From NCBI GenBank assembly GCA_913043235.1, contig CAJWLO010000002.1, forward strand, positions 1 to 64,000: a DNA stretch of 64,000 bases, in the 5' to 3' direction. The DNA comes from an uncultured Fidelibacterota bacterium (GTDB lineage Bacteria > Fidelibacterota > Marinisomatia > Marinisomatales > UBA1611). The notes beneath the pieces are model-generated. The model did not search any database. It was given only the letters and a program-made list of their open reading frames with translations, and was not told the origin of the DNA. The position numbers and the translations under genes were made by a program. Numbering within the stretch: position 1 is the first letter of the stretch; each line of letters opens with the position of its first letter. Shown piece after piece: positions 52,452 to 61,372 of the stretch.

Positions 52452-53393
52452 TTGGCCAAAACAAAAACTAAGCAATCTCAGGACCTGAAAACTGACACAA
52501 AAAAGACCGTATCGCAAAAGGGAGAGAAACCAAAACAGCCGGAAAAGAAAAAGAAAGTTAGTAAGGTTAACAGTGGAAGTATAAGTATGTATCTGGCGGA
52601 GATCGGCAAATTTGAGCCTCTGCCACCGCAACGGGAGGTGGAACTGGCCATACGTATTCAAGATGGGGATGAACTAGCCATGAAGGAATTGGTGGAAGCT
52701 AACCTGCGGTTTGTAGTATCGGTGGCTAAAAAATATCAGGGCAACGGCTTGTCTCTGGCGGATATAATCAATGAAGGCAATATGGGACTCATTAAAGCGG
52801 CGAAGCGCTTTGACCATACCCGGGGTTTTAAATTTATTTCTTATGCTGTTTGGTGGATTCGCCAATCGATCCTTCAAGCGCTAGCAGAACAGTCCCGTTT
52901 GATTCGTCTGCCTTTGAACCGAGTAGGTACCATCACCAAGATTACCCGGGCGGCAGAAAAACTTGAAGCTGAGGTGGAACGTCAGCCTAAGGGAAATGAA
53001 ATTGGATCTCAGCTGGAAATGAGTGGGGATGAAGTACTCATGGCCATGCAATATTCACGACGCCATAGCTCCTTGAATTCCCCTTTCCAGGAGGGGGAGA
53101 ATAGCAGCCTGTTGGACATAATCGAAGATTCCGAATCCGATGAACCGGAAGCCCAGATCATGATGGAGTCCATGTCTGAAGAAGTGGCATCTGCCCTAGA
53201 AACTCTCTCCGATCGGGAACGTACCGTTTTGGAAATGTATTTTGGTATTGATCGAGATAGTGCCATGACCCTAAATGAGATTGGTGAGGAATTTGACTTA
53301 ACCCGGGAAAGGGTCCGTCAGATTAAGGAAAAAGCCATCCAACGTCTTCGGCACCGTTCCCGCGCCAAGAGCTTGAGAAGGTATTTAGGGTAA
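52452..53393 (+). CDS. rpoD: Primary-type sigma factor RpoD/SigA
   Basis: The TTG start has CGAGGGA about 9 bases upstream. The first 40 residues are a Lys/Gln-rich tail; region 1.1 of classical RpoD is absent. Region 1.2 begins 'SISMYLAEIGKFEPLPPQREVELA'. Region 2 is full ('LRFVVSVAKKYQGNGLSLADIINEGNMGLIKAAKRFD', 'FISYAVWWIRQSILQALAEQSR'), as are region 3 and region 4 ('TLSDRERTVLEMYFGID', 'LNEIGEEFDLTRERVRQIKEKAIQRLR'). At 313 residues it matches the short housekeeping sigma of Bacteroidota and relatives. A strong terminator follows. Confidence 0.93.
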   Translation: MAKTKTKQSQDLKTDTKKTVSQKGEKPKQPEKKKKVSKVNSGSISMYLAEIGKFEPLPPQREVELAIRIQDGDELAMKELVEANLRFVVSVAKKYQGNGLSLADIINEGNMGLIKAAKRFDHTRGFKFISYAVWWIRQSILQALAEQSRLIRLPLNRVGTITKITRAAEKLEAEVERQPKGNEIGSQLEMSGDEVLMAMQYSRRHSSLNSPFQEGENSSLLDIIEDSESDEPEAQIMMESMSEEVASALETLSDRERTVLEMYFGIDRDSAMTLNEIGEEFDLTRERVRQIKEKAIQRLRHRSRAKSLRRYLG

Positions 53394-53410
53394 ACAACAT
53401 TGTTTTTTTT

Positions 53411-53438
53411 AAGGGGTCGTAAGACCCCTTTTTTATTT
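53411..53438 (+). terminator. Rho-independent terminator of rpoD
   Basis: Eight-base perfect stem (53411-53418 with 53423-53430, arm AAGGGGTC, loop GTAA) followed by a T-rich tail, 18 bases after the rpoD stop. The other strand lacks a T-run, so it stops only + strand transcripts. Confidence 0.92.
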
Positions 53439-53780
53439 TCCATCCTTCATCAGTGAGTTTTCCTGTGAGACAATAAAAGTTGATACGTATATAGATCGAG
53501 AACCGGTTCTATGAGTTTCTGATTCTGAAAGCATAGGAATAGTCTATTCTGAAACTTCCCTAAGTCATTAATCGAATGAAAACCATGAAAACCTGCAATT
53601 AACACTTTTCATATATCTTGGGGAACTGGGTACTATAAAGAGGTTAAGGGCACAAACATTTGTTTCTAGGTAGGTGCGTACCCGGAACTAAAACCTAGGC
53701 CTTGCAATCCAGTAGTTGCCTTTAATTATTAATTTATATCTTTGGTTCAGGTAATCCTATGTCTCGGGATTGATTCTGGA
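53439..53780. other. 342-base stretch between convergent genes, no gene seen
   Basis: No protein gene is visible between the rpoD terminator and the 3' end of the methyltransferase. A small nested hairpin is possible at 53666-53698: CTAGGT with ACCTAG, and GGTA/TACC inside around GGTGCG. The GC content of 53640-53700 is higher than its surroundings. It could be part of the methyltransferase terminator or a small RNA. Nothing more can be said. Confidence 0.3.
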
Positions 53781-55088
53781 TCAAGGTCGATAAAAGGTAA
53801 GGCAATAATGGTGGAAGGTATTACTGACCCAGGTATAGCGGTAACCGTAAGGTGCTATGCGCAGGTCATCTTGGCACCAAATGCCCAGATGGACCATTCT
53901 CATGCCTGAAGTACTTAATTTTTCTCCCAGATCAAAGGCGAGCGGGTAGTGCTGCCCTTTTTTCTTTACATTTTTCACCACGATCGTTAGGAAACCGCTA
54001 CTTTTTAATAGGCTGGCTGTCTGATGATAAATTTTAGATAGCAGGTTGAGAAACGTATCATAGTCATTCTCATTGCCAAGGTCATGCTTATTATCTGAAT
54101 AGCTAGTTTTCAATCCTTTTAGACGGCGAGCAGTCTGAATTTCGGCACCTTTCATATTGAGCATATCCCAGTAAGGTGGGGAGGTAATGACATAATCCAT
54201 CGTAGGAAATTTCATGGTTTCAATATTCAGGGCATCTCCTTGAATTAGTTTGAACTTTCCATCCGGACCCGCATTCTCTCGGCATCGATCTTGGGCAATT
54301 CGGTGAAATAGAGGACTTAATTCTACACCATAAGTCATTCGTTTCAGCTTTAGGGCAGCCACTTGGGTGCTTCCTGTACCGCTCATGGGATCAAAAACAG
54401 AATCTCCTTCGCTTGAAAAATGCTCTAGGTACATTCGGACCAGTTCTTCCGGATACTTAGCTGGATGCAGGATCACATCTTTGCTACGGGGTCTGGGTTT
54501 AATGATGAACCATCCCGGAACGCTATGATTTTCCCATTGGCGCAGTTCGCCAGTTTCTATTCGCGGTTCTTTCATTTTTGACTGTTCGTCCCGGCGGAAA
54601 TAGAGAGCAGTCCAAGTTGTTCCGTTGGCCAAGCAGATGATTTTTTCATCTTTCCGGGTTAAAAAACCAGAGAGTGCGTTGGAAATAGACCATGCTAAGG
54701 GCAGGTAGGCATGATTGAGTAAACTGTTTGAAACGAGAACCCATAGGAATTTTCGATGTCCAAGTCTAGTGCCGTAGCTGCTGATCCAGTCCATGCATGC
54801 CTTTATTGATTCTATTTCCGATTCTATCCAAGTAAGGTCACAAGCTAGAAAACTTAATTCCTGATCATCAGCATTGTAGCGTATCTTCAGATTTTTTGCA
54901 CAGGATTTCGAGATATCCATAAATTCGGCATTGCCCCAGGATGCCACCGCTGGTCCCGGATTACTGGAAGGTTTGGTAAAAAAACTAAAATTGGATCGTA
55001 CCAGGGCTTCCATGGTTTCAAACCGGGTGAAGGATTTCTGAAACGGAAGCCATTCTTTGGAGCTTAGATCGTTAAAGCGATTATCCAT
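53781..55088 (-). CDS. Orphan DNA methyltransferase (N4-cytosine/N6-adenine type)
   Basis: The only clear - strand gene. I start at the ATG whose codon ends at 55088 ('MDNRFNDLSSKEWLPFQKSF', 435 residues); a TTG at 55142 would add 18 residues. The SAM-binding motif 'VFDPMSGTGSTQVAALKL' lies near residue 226 and the catalytic 'YVITSPPYWDMLNM' near residue 297. The order SAM motif, then TSPPYW, with a C-terminal 'HYPLAFDLGEKL', is that of N4/N6 methylases; SPPYW favours N4-cytosine. No restriction nuclease is next to it, so it is probably an orphan enzyme that marks DNA for regulation or self-protection. The N-terminal 200 residues carry no domain I know. Confidence 0.85.
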   Translation of the reverse strand: MDNRFNDLSSKEWLPFQKSFTRFETMEALVRSNFSFFTKPSSNPGPAVASWGNAEFMDISKSCAKNLKIRYNADDQELSFLACDLTWIESEIESIKACMDWISSYGTRLGHRKFLWVLVSNSLLNHAYLPLAWSISNALSGFLTRKDEKIICLANGTTWTALYFRRDEQSKMKEPRIETGELRQWENHSVPGWFIIKPRPRSKDVILHPAKYPEELVRMYLEHFSSEGDSVFDPMSGTGSTQVAALKLKRMTYGVELSPLFHRIAQDRCRENAGPDGKFKLIQGDALNIETMKFPTMDYVITSPPYWDMLNMKGAEIQTARRLKGLKTSYSDNKHDLGNENDYDTFLNLLSKIYHQTASLLKSSGFLTIVVKNVKKKGQHYPLAFDLGEKLSTSGMRMVHLGIWCQDDLRIAPYGYRYTWVSNTFHHYCLTFYRP

Positions 55089-55236
55089 GCTCACAGAGTT
55101 TAGCTGAGATTCATATAAGTGTGTATGAAAAATCAGATCCAAGGATAATTAATTTCCTGTTTCCTGCGGTTTCACAATCTGTAAATTGATACTGATATTT
55201 GGTGTAAATGTATTATGTTCTAATTAAGGAGAAATT

Positions 55237-58200
55237 ATGACCAGGAAACCTCTGTTCTGGACCATTTTTTCGCTATTATTCATTGGCTCTCTCTACTTTT
55301 TTGTCCGTAACTATGATAAGGCGTTTCCTGTCCTCTCCCTAGATATCCGTATGAGCCGGGAAATGGCTCTAGATGCCGCTGCAGACTTAGGAGAAAAGTA
55401 CAACTGGCAGCCCAACGAATACCGTACAGCAGTAACCTTCTACTCAGAAAGGAATATACAGACTTTTGTGGAGTTGGAAGGTGGCGGACTAGAAACATTC
55501 AAGTCATTATCCGATGATAGTGTCTATTTCCCTTATGGTTGGCAAGTGCGACATTTCCAAGAGAATAATCCCAATGAAACAAGTGTATGGTTTACCCCTG
55601 CGGGGAGTCCATATAGTTTCAGACAGAAACTTGGGGAAGATGAACCGGGTTCATCACTAAGTCGGGATTCTGCTTTTGCTATTGCCCAGGCCGGTCTGCG
55701 GGAAGAATGGGCTGTGGATCTGGATACTTATGAACTGGTAGATGAAGCAGAGAAAACCCAGCCCAGCGGGAGGGTTGATCATACCTTTACTTATCAGCGT
55801 TCTGGATTTGAACTTGGGGAAAATGGTTTTGTGCGTCTCCGGCTCAAAGTTAGTGGAGATGCTCTTACTGAGCTAATGCATTATGTACAGATTCCTGAAG
55901 CTTTCCAACGGCGATTTGATGAAATGCGTTCCGCTAATGATACCATCGCTTTTACTGCTTCCATGGGAATGGCTTTCCTGTACGGCCTTGGAGGTATTGT
56001 ATTTGGTATTTTTTTTCTGTTGCGCCAGCGTCGTGTGCTATGGAAAAGTGCCTTGCTCTGGGGGATTATTATTGCTCTGATCCAGACATTATCTGAGATC
56101 AATTTTCTTCCCTTAATGTGGATGAATTATGATACATCTATTACGGCACAAAGTTTTATCGTGCAGGTTGCTATCAGCGCTCTGGCAAATTTTTTGCTTA
56201 TGGCTACCCTTTATACGCTTTCATTTATTGCAGCGGAAAGTTTGACCCGGAAAGCATTTCCAAACCGCATCCAGTTCTGGAAGTTGTGGTCCCCGGAAGT
56301 AGGCAATTCTCTATCTGTACTTGGCCGTACCGTAGGTGGCTACCTCACTGCCGGTCTATTTTTATTTTACAGTCTGGTATTTTATATGTTTACCCATGAT
56401 GCCTTGGGTTGGTGGTCTCCTGCAGATACTGATTATGATCCCAATATTTTGGCGGCATATTTCCCTTGGCTTACTTCTATAGCTATCTCCTTAGGTGCAG
56501 GTTTTTGGGAAGAATGCCTGTTTCGTGCGGTACCCCTTGCAAGCGCTGCGTTGCTTGGTGATCGCTATGGAAAACGGAATTTATTTATCGGGATTGCCAT
56601 GGTTATTCAGGCACTTATTTTTGGTGCCGGTCATGCCAATTATCCTGTGCAGCCTGCTTATGCTCGGGTGGTGGAGTTGATTATCCCTTCCCTGGTATTC
56701 GGTTTTATCTATCTACGTTTTGGCTTGCTGGCAGGCATTGTAATGCATTATGCCGTTGACGTGGCTTTCATTTCGATGCCACTTTTTGTGGCCCAGGTTC
56801 CGGGAATATGGGTTCATCGTTTAGCGGTCATTGTACTACTGCTGGTCCCACTATGGGTCATATTATACCATCGATTTCAGGCTGGTAGTTGGGCAGGACA
56901 ACTTGGTCATTTCTACAACCGAGATTGGCAGGTACCTGCTGCCCCGGTGAACGATAAAGAACCTGTTCCCATTGCAGGTCAGTCACCGGTGCAGAAATCC
57001 AAGCATGCTTCAAACAGAGTATTGTCATTTCTTGCCGGGATGGGTTTGCTGCTGTGGTTATCCCAGATAACTTTTGATGCAGATCTTCCCGCAATGGAAA
57101 TTTCCAGGGCAGATGCAGAGGGAACTGCAACTCGAGCTCTATCCGATTGGGGATTCATTCCGGATACTTCTTGGACCTTAGATAGTCAGCCGATTGCTCG
57201 GGATAGACAAGATTACCGCTTTATTTGGCAAAGTGCAGGACCAGACATATTTACCGGAATGATGGGTACATATCTTGTAGGACCCACTTGGGTGGTTCGC
57301 TACCGGCTGTTTGAGGGTGATGTAGCGTCCAGGGCTGAAGAATATATTTGCTGGCTTAGCCCCCGCGGTGAGCGAACCCGGATTATTCATCGCCTTCCGG
57401 AAGAGACTCCAGGTGCTACCCTTTCCGAAGATGAAGCGCGTAGTGAAGCCCTAAATTTCCTGAATAAAACATATGCTGTAGTAATCGACCGTTTAGTAGA
57501 ATTAGAGGCTAGGTCGGAGAAGAAACCAAACCGCTTAGATTGGGAGTTCCTGTATCAGGATACTTCTATAATTGATTTGGATCAGGGAGAACTGAGGTTG
57601 CTGGTTAAACTGGCCGGTGAAGACATAGTGGATTTCCAGCGTATGATTCATGTTCCGGAGGAATGGTCTCGTGCTGAAAATGAAAAAAATGCTAATAAAG
57701 CTCCCTTTAATTTTATGGTGATACTCGTAATAGTGTTATCATTACTAGCGGCAGTTGTGTCAGGTCTGATCCGCTGGAGCAGGAAGAAGTTCCAGTTGAT
57801 TCTATTTGTCAAAAGTCTGTTGATTCTTGTAGCGATAGGATTGATGGATGCCTGGAATGGCTGGCCCAATATGCTATGGGGGTTCTCCACGGCAGAACCA
57901 TTTAACGACCAGCTATATCAGGGGCTATTTAGTGCGGGCCTGGGTATTGTATTTTTGAGCCTCTTCCAAGCACTATTAATAGGATCTACACACAGTTTAG
58001 CCCATACTCAGGTTGATGATCAACCAGATTCTAGCCCCAAGAAAGGACTTTATACTGGATTGTTTCTGGCGGGTCTATTGGCTATATCTGGGACATTTTT
58101 CCCGTCCTTGGGGCCTAAGATTGGATCTTGGAGTGCATTCAAGGAACAAGTTCCTATCCTGGGTATAGTGCTCCAACATCTAGCCAGTTTTATTCTATTG

Positions 58201-58599
58201 ACTCTGATTGGTTTGGTGGTGGTAACTGGTATAAGTACACTAACACGAAACTGGAGCATTAGGATACCATATGCCATTGTTTACCTATTTCTATTGGGGC
58301 TGGTTATGGTGACAGGTATTGATAGTTCCTTGGAGTCTATGCCCTTGTGGTTGGTTTGGGGTATGTTCCTTGGTGTGATTTTGGTATTTTTATACAAGGA
58401 TCTGTTACGCTTTCATCCGGCAGTTATTCCGATTCTAACGGCAACATTGACAGTTTTAGATGCATTAGAAAATGGAGTATTGAATCTGCATCCCGGTACC
58501 TTGGCAGGAACGGTGTTTGCTTGTATAATTGTATATGCCATTGCCTATGGTTGGTACCAGGAATTGCTAAAGGGACCTGAAGGAAAAAAGACTGCATAA
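55237..58599 (+). CDS. Very large CPBP-family intramembrane protease
   Basis: AAGGAGAAATT precedes the ATG. The 1120-residue protein is far longer than usual CPBP proteins (200-350). Residues about 27-215 are a soluble module ('MSREMALDAAADLGEKYNW'). A membrane part follows, with the CPBP/Abi catalytic motif 'FWEECLFR' near residue 425, 'FGAGHANY' near 463 and 'MHYAVDVAF' near 505. A second copy of the soluble module ('ISRADAEGTATRALSDWGF') covers about 620-815. A final membrane block of about eight helices lacks the catalytic motif. The N-terminal halves thus look duplicated, with one active and one inactive membrane part. These glutamic proteases act in prenyl-protein processing and in bacteriocin immunity; the target here is unknown. 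Confidence 0.85.
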   Translation: MTRKPLFWTIFSLLFIGSLYFFVRNYDKAFPVLSLDIRMSREMALDAAADLGEKYNWQPNEYRTAVTFYSERNIQTFVELEGGGLETFKSLSDDSVYFPYGWQVRHFQENNPNETSVWFTPAGSPYSFRQKLGEDEPGSSLSRDSAFAIAQAGLREEWAVDLDTYELVDEAEKTQPSGRVDHTFTYQRSGFELGENGFVRLRLKVSGDALTELMHYVQIPEAFQRRFDEMRSANDTIAFTASMGMAFLYGLGGIVFGIFFLLRQRRVLWKSALLWGIIIALIQTLSEINFLPLMWMNYDTSITAQSFIVQVAISALANFLLMATLYTLSFIAAESLTRKAFPNRIQFWKLWSPEVGNSLSVLGRTVGGYLTAGLFLFYSLVFYMFTHDALGWWSPADTDYDPNILAAYFPWLTSIAISLGAGFWEECLFRAVPLASAALLGDRYGKRNLFIGIAMVIQALIFGAGHANYPVQPAYARVVELIIPSLVFGFIYLRFGLLAGIVMHYAVDVAFISMPLFVAQVPGIWVHRLAVIVLLLVPLWVILYHRFQAGSWAGQLGHFYNRDWQVPAAPVNDKEPVPIAGQSPVQKSKHASNRVLSFLAGMGLLLWLSQITFDADLPAMEISRADAEGTATRALSDWGFIPDTSWTLDSQPIARDRQDYRFIWQSAGPDIFTGMMGTYLVGPTWVVRYRLFEGDVASRAEEYICWLSPRGERTRIIHRLPEETPGATLSEDEARSEALNFLNKTYAVVIDRLVELEARSEKKPNRLDWEFLYQDTSIIDLDQGELRLLVKLAGEDIVDFQRMIHVPEEWSRAENEKNANKAPFNFMVILVIVLSLLAAVVSGLIRWSRKKFQLILFVKSLLILVAIGLMDAWNGWPNMLWGFSTAEPFNDQLYQGLFSAGLGIVFLSLFQALLIGSTHSLAHTQVDDQPDSSPKKGLYTGLFLAGLLAISGTFFPSLGPKIGSWSAFKEQVPILGIVLQHLASFILLTLIGLVVVTGISTLTRNWSIRIPYAIVYLFLLGLVMVTGIDSSLESMPLWLVWGMFLGVILVFLYKDLLRFHPAVIPILTATLTVLDALENGVLNLHPGTLAGTVFACIIVYAIAYGWYQELLKGPEGKKTA

Positions 58600-58723
58600 A
58601 TAATACTCATCATTACTAGCGTAATAAATCAATCTTGTTTTGTTAGTTTCATTCAAAATAGGTGTATTGCCGGGTTTGTTGTAATTATTTTCTTTTAGTA
58701 ATGAAATGGGTGACTGAAATAAT

Positions 58724-60028
58724 ATGTATGTAAAAATATTTCGCAACCTATCTATTTTAATACTGGCCGTATTATTACCGCTAAGTGCTCAATTACTTGA
58801 CGCGGTTCTGGAATTACCCATCGAAACAGACCAAACTGTGACCCGTACCACTGACGGCTTTATTGTTGCAGGGACAGTGACCTTGCCGGATTCTGCCCTA
58901 GAATTAAGCGGTGCTGTCCTTAGATTGGCATCAAATGGGATAGTAAATGTTTCCATTACTGCTGGCTCTGATGAAAATAATGTAGACTTTCAAGAAGTAC
59001 GTTTATTTCCGGAGCCTTATTCGAACCGCACTATTGCTGTTTCCCGTTATGACACGCCATTCACTATAGATAAAATACATTTTACAGTTAAATCTTCTAG
59101 TAGAATCACCATCCTGTCTTTTGGCATTCTGGATGCAGAAGATAATGATATATATCCAGAAATGGTGCCCGGTATCCTTCGCAGAGGACTTGCTGGTATT
59201 GAAAAACCAGTAGTTATTTCCCGGGATGAGTGGAATGCGAATCCGCCTAAGTATAATTATACCCACCATCCTTACTTTAACAAACTGACTCTACATCATG
59301 CCGCTGGCTGGCAGGCTTGGACGATGGGAGAGGGCAAAAAACAGGTCAAGGCTATCCAGGAGTTTCACCAGGATGGTAGAGGCTGGAATGATATTGGTTA
59401 CCATTTTCTGGTGGATCTTTCGGGTAACATCTACCAAGGGCGTCCCGAGATTGTTATCGGTGCTCATGTCGGCGGAGCAAACACTGGTAACATCGGTGTC
59501 TGTATTTTGGGATGCTATCATCCTCCAGAAACTGGCTGGCCCTGTTATGATACTATGACAAAGGAGACAGAAAATGCACTGACCTATCTTTATGCCTGGA
59601 TCGCTGATACTTACGCGATAGCTCCCCAAGTGCTATTGGGTCATAGAGATTATTTTGGTACCACCGTCTGTCCCGGTGATAATGTCTGGCCATTACTGCC
59701 GGGTATGCGCGAAGATATTGAATTATTTATCGCCAGTGGCGGACCACCGGATGCTTTCCAACTGCTGCCAAATTATCCTAATCCTTTCAATGCCATGACG
59801 ACTATCCCCTTTCGTACGACTGGTGGCCAGTCCGCACGGATTGTCATTACAGATCTTTTAGGGAAGCAGATTGCTTCCCTAGAGAAAAATAATACTCTGA
59901 ACGGCTATAATGAAGTACACTGGAATGGACGGGATCTTTCAGGGTTACAGGCGACCACGGGGATATATTTATATGCATTGGAGACTGGAGGTGAAAGAAA
60001 GTCTGGAAAGATGGTTTACCTTAAGTAG
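58724..60028 (+). CDS. Secreted N-acetylmuramoyl-L-alanine amidase (PGRP), T9SS tail
   Basis: Signal peptide residues 1-22 (ending LSAQ). Residues about 25-160 are a beta-rich domain. A PGRP/Amidase_2 domain spans about 163-345: 'VISRDEWNANPPKY', zinc His in 'KLTLHHAAGW' near 188, 'FHQDGRGWNDIGYHFLVDLSGNIYQGR', 'NTGNIGVCILGCY', zinc His in 'LLGHRDYFGTTVCPGD' near 305 and the Cys ligand near 316. It cuts the amide between muramic acid and the stem peptide. The end is a T9SS tail ('LLPNYPNPFNAMTTIPF', 'TTGIYLYALE', 'KSGKMVYLK'), so it works outside the cell, for instance on other bacteria or on debris. Confidence 0.93.
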   Translation: MYVKIFRNLSILILAVLLPLSAQLLDAVLELPIETDQTVTRTTDGFIVAGTVTLPDSALELSGAVLRLASNGIVNVSITAGSDENNVDFQEVRLFPEPYSNRTIAVSRYDTPFTIDKIHFTVKSSSRITILSFGILDAEDNDIYPEMVPGILRRGLAGIEKPVVISRDEWNANPPKYNYTHHPYFNKLTLHHAAGWQAWTMGEGKKQVKAIQEFHQDGRGWNDIGYHFLVDLSGNIYQGRPEIVIGAHVGGANTGNIGVCILGCYHPPETGWPCYDTMTKETENALTYLYAWIADTYAIAPQVLLGHRDYFGTTVCPGDNVWPLLPGMREDIELFIASGGPPDAFQLLPNYPNPFNAMTTIPFRTTGGQSARIVITDLLGKQIASLEKNNTLNGYNEVHWNGRDLSGLQATTGIYLYALETGGERKSGKMVYLK

Positions 60029-60043
60029 AATTAGGCCTATTTA

Positions 60044-60364
60044 ATGAAACAATACCATGTCTATGTAATTGAATTAGATTCTGTGGTGGCGGATAAACGA
60101 AAATTCCGTGCAAAAAATCCGAAGTATATCAAAGGGAACAGTTGCGTCTATGTTGGCCAGTCCGCAAGAAAACCAGCACTGAGGTTTGAACAGCATAAGG
60201 AAGGGTATAAAGCTAATAAATACGCAAAAATCTATGGTGTGAAACTGCGCCCTGACCTTTTTGAAAAATACAATCCTATTCCCACCAGAAAAGATGCGGA
60301 AGAAATTGAAGCCATGCTGGGCCGGGAACTGCGCGAACGAGGTTTTGGCGTATGGTTCAATTAA
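60044..60364 (+). CDS. Small GIY-YIG-like protein
   Basis: 106 residues. 'HVYVIELD' and 'CVYVGQSARKPALRFEQHKEGYKANKY' match the GIY-YIG start (here V-Y-V / V-Y-V-G), and Glu in 'DAEEIEAMLGRELRERG' could be the metal ligand. Such one-domain proteins may be nucleases or inactive DNA-binding forms. An 18-residue insert (DSVVADKRKFRAKNPKYI) separates the two halves of the motif. It starts 15 bases after the amidase gene. Confidence 0.75.
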   Translation: MKQYHVYVIELDSVVADKRKFRAKNPKYIKGNSCVYVGQSARKPALRFEQHKEGYKANKYAKIYGVKLRPDLFEKYNPIPTRKDAEEIEAMLGRELRERGFGVWFN

Positions 60365-60503
60365 TAAACTCAATCTCTGAGAGAAGGTTACTGTCATGAT
60401 GATCCCGGGGTCGAATCCTGTAGCCTTGACCTAGCATACAGATAGTTTTTTGTTTTCAGGATCAGAAGTAGATTTGCAAAGATTTAAAGGAGATTATGTA
60501 ACT

Positions 60504-61001
60504 GTGGAAAACTTAGTTCAATATTTGCTAGTTGAAGGAACCGTTTGGTTGCCTCGGATAATCGGCGTGGTGGCAATTCTGATCACTTTTTATGTTATTT
60601 CGAAAGTGTTAAAAAGAATCATTATTACAGCCGCTGGTCGATTAGAACTGGATCAAAACTTGATTGCTTTGTTTGCCAGGGCTAGCAGTGTCATGGTTAT
60701 GATCTTCGGTTTTATCACCGCTTTGGGAACGGTAGGTGTAGATGTCTCTGCCTTAGTTGCAGGTCTGGGGCTTACAGGTTTCGCCCTTGGTTTTGCACTG
60801 AAAGATACCATATCCAACCTGCTCTCTGGCGTACTCATCCTGCTTTATCAGCCATTTCAGGTTGGGGACCGCATTAAAATATCTAGCTTCGAAGGCCTTG
60901 TGATCTCTATTGATCTGCGCTATACAAAGCTCGAAGCTGAAAGCAGTACAGTACTGGTTCCCAATGCAAAACTATTTACAGATCCCATTACAATCCTGTA
61001 G
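60504..61001 (+). CDS. Short MscS-type mechanosensitive channel, C-terminally truncated
   Basis: I start at GTG 60504, which has AAAGGAG upstream; TTG 60450 is a poorer choice. The 165-residue product has the MscS core: helix 'IIGVVAILITFYVISKVLKRI', the second helix 'ARASSVMVMIFGFITALGTVGVDVS', and the pore helix with its Gly/Ala pattern 'LVAGLGLTGFALGFALKDTISNLLSGVLILLYQPFQVGDRI'. The beta domain ends at 'VPNAKLFTDPITIL' and a TAG stop. Normal MscS continues for about 100 more residues to form the cytosolic cage. Eleven in-frame codons and another TAG follow the first stop. It is either a natural short form or a decayed channel. Confidence 0.82.
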   Translation: MENLVQYLLVEGTVWLPRIIGVVAILITFYVISKVLKRIIITAAGRLELDQNLIALFARASSVMVMIFGFITALGTVGVDVSALVAGLGLTGFALGFALKDTISNLLSGVLILLYQPFQVGDRIKISSFEGLVISIDLRYTKLEAESSTVLVPNAKLFTDPITIL

Positions 61002-61156
61002 GAACTGGAAAAGAAGACTGTGGGAGGTGGTGATTAGCTACCAACCGAGAATAAAGGACTCACTTCCGGATGAATGCGTTTGGTCAGCCGAAGGATTTTT
61101 TGTTGTTTTCTTTGCAGATACTAGATTTGACAATCATTAAAGTAGGAGAAATAATC

Positions 61157-61372
61157 ATGAATGAAGCATTGGTAGTACATTATAATGAAAGTGCACTAAG
61201 TACCTTGTTTCTAGGCTCAGCCAAGGTAAATACCGAACGGCTCACAGAATTCCTAAATGAATACACTACCCAAGGGTATACCATCAAAGCCGTTGAACGG
61301 GAATACCGGCGTATGCTGCTATTTTTCAAACGCGAAGCGTTTATTATTTTCATGGAAAGGCCTCGACCATGA
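61157..61372 (+). CDS. Small DUF4177-like protein, 71 aa
   Basis: AGGAGAAA lies just before ATG 61157; an earlier in-frame ATG (61070) would run through non-coding-looking DNA. The product has a strand-helix-strand layout ('EALVVHYNESALSTLFLGSAKVNTERLTEFLNEYTTQGYTIKAVE'), as in DUF4177, where 'LNEYTTQGYTIKAV' replaces the usual 'LNELGAEGWELV'. The assignment is weak. The stop overlaps the next ATG (ATGA). Confidence 0.6.
   Translation: MNEALVVHYNESALSTLFLGSAKVNTERLTEFLNEYTTQGYTIKAVEREYRRMLLFFKREAFIIFMERPRP

Noticed and set aside
60400-60440. A 'ggggtcgaatcctg' stretch resembling a tRNA T-arm
   Set aside because: The loop is one base short, no acceptor, D or anticodon arm can be paired upstream, and no CCA-like end fits. 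Probably chance.
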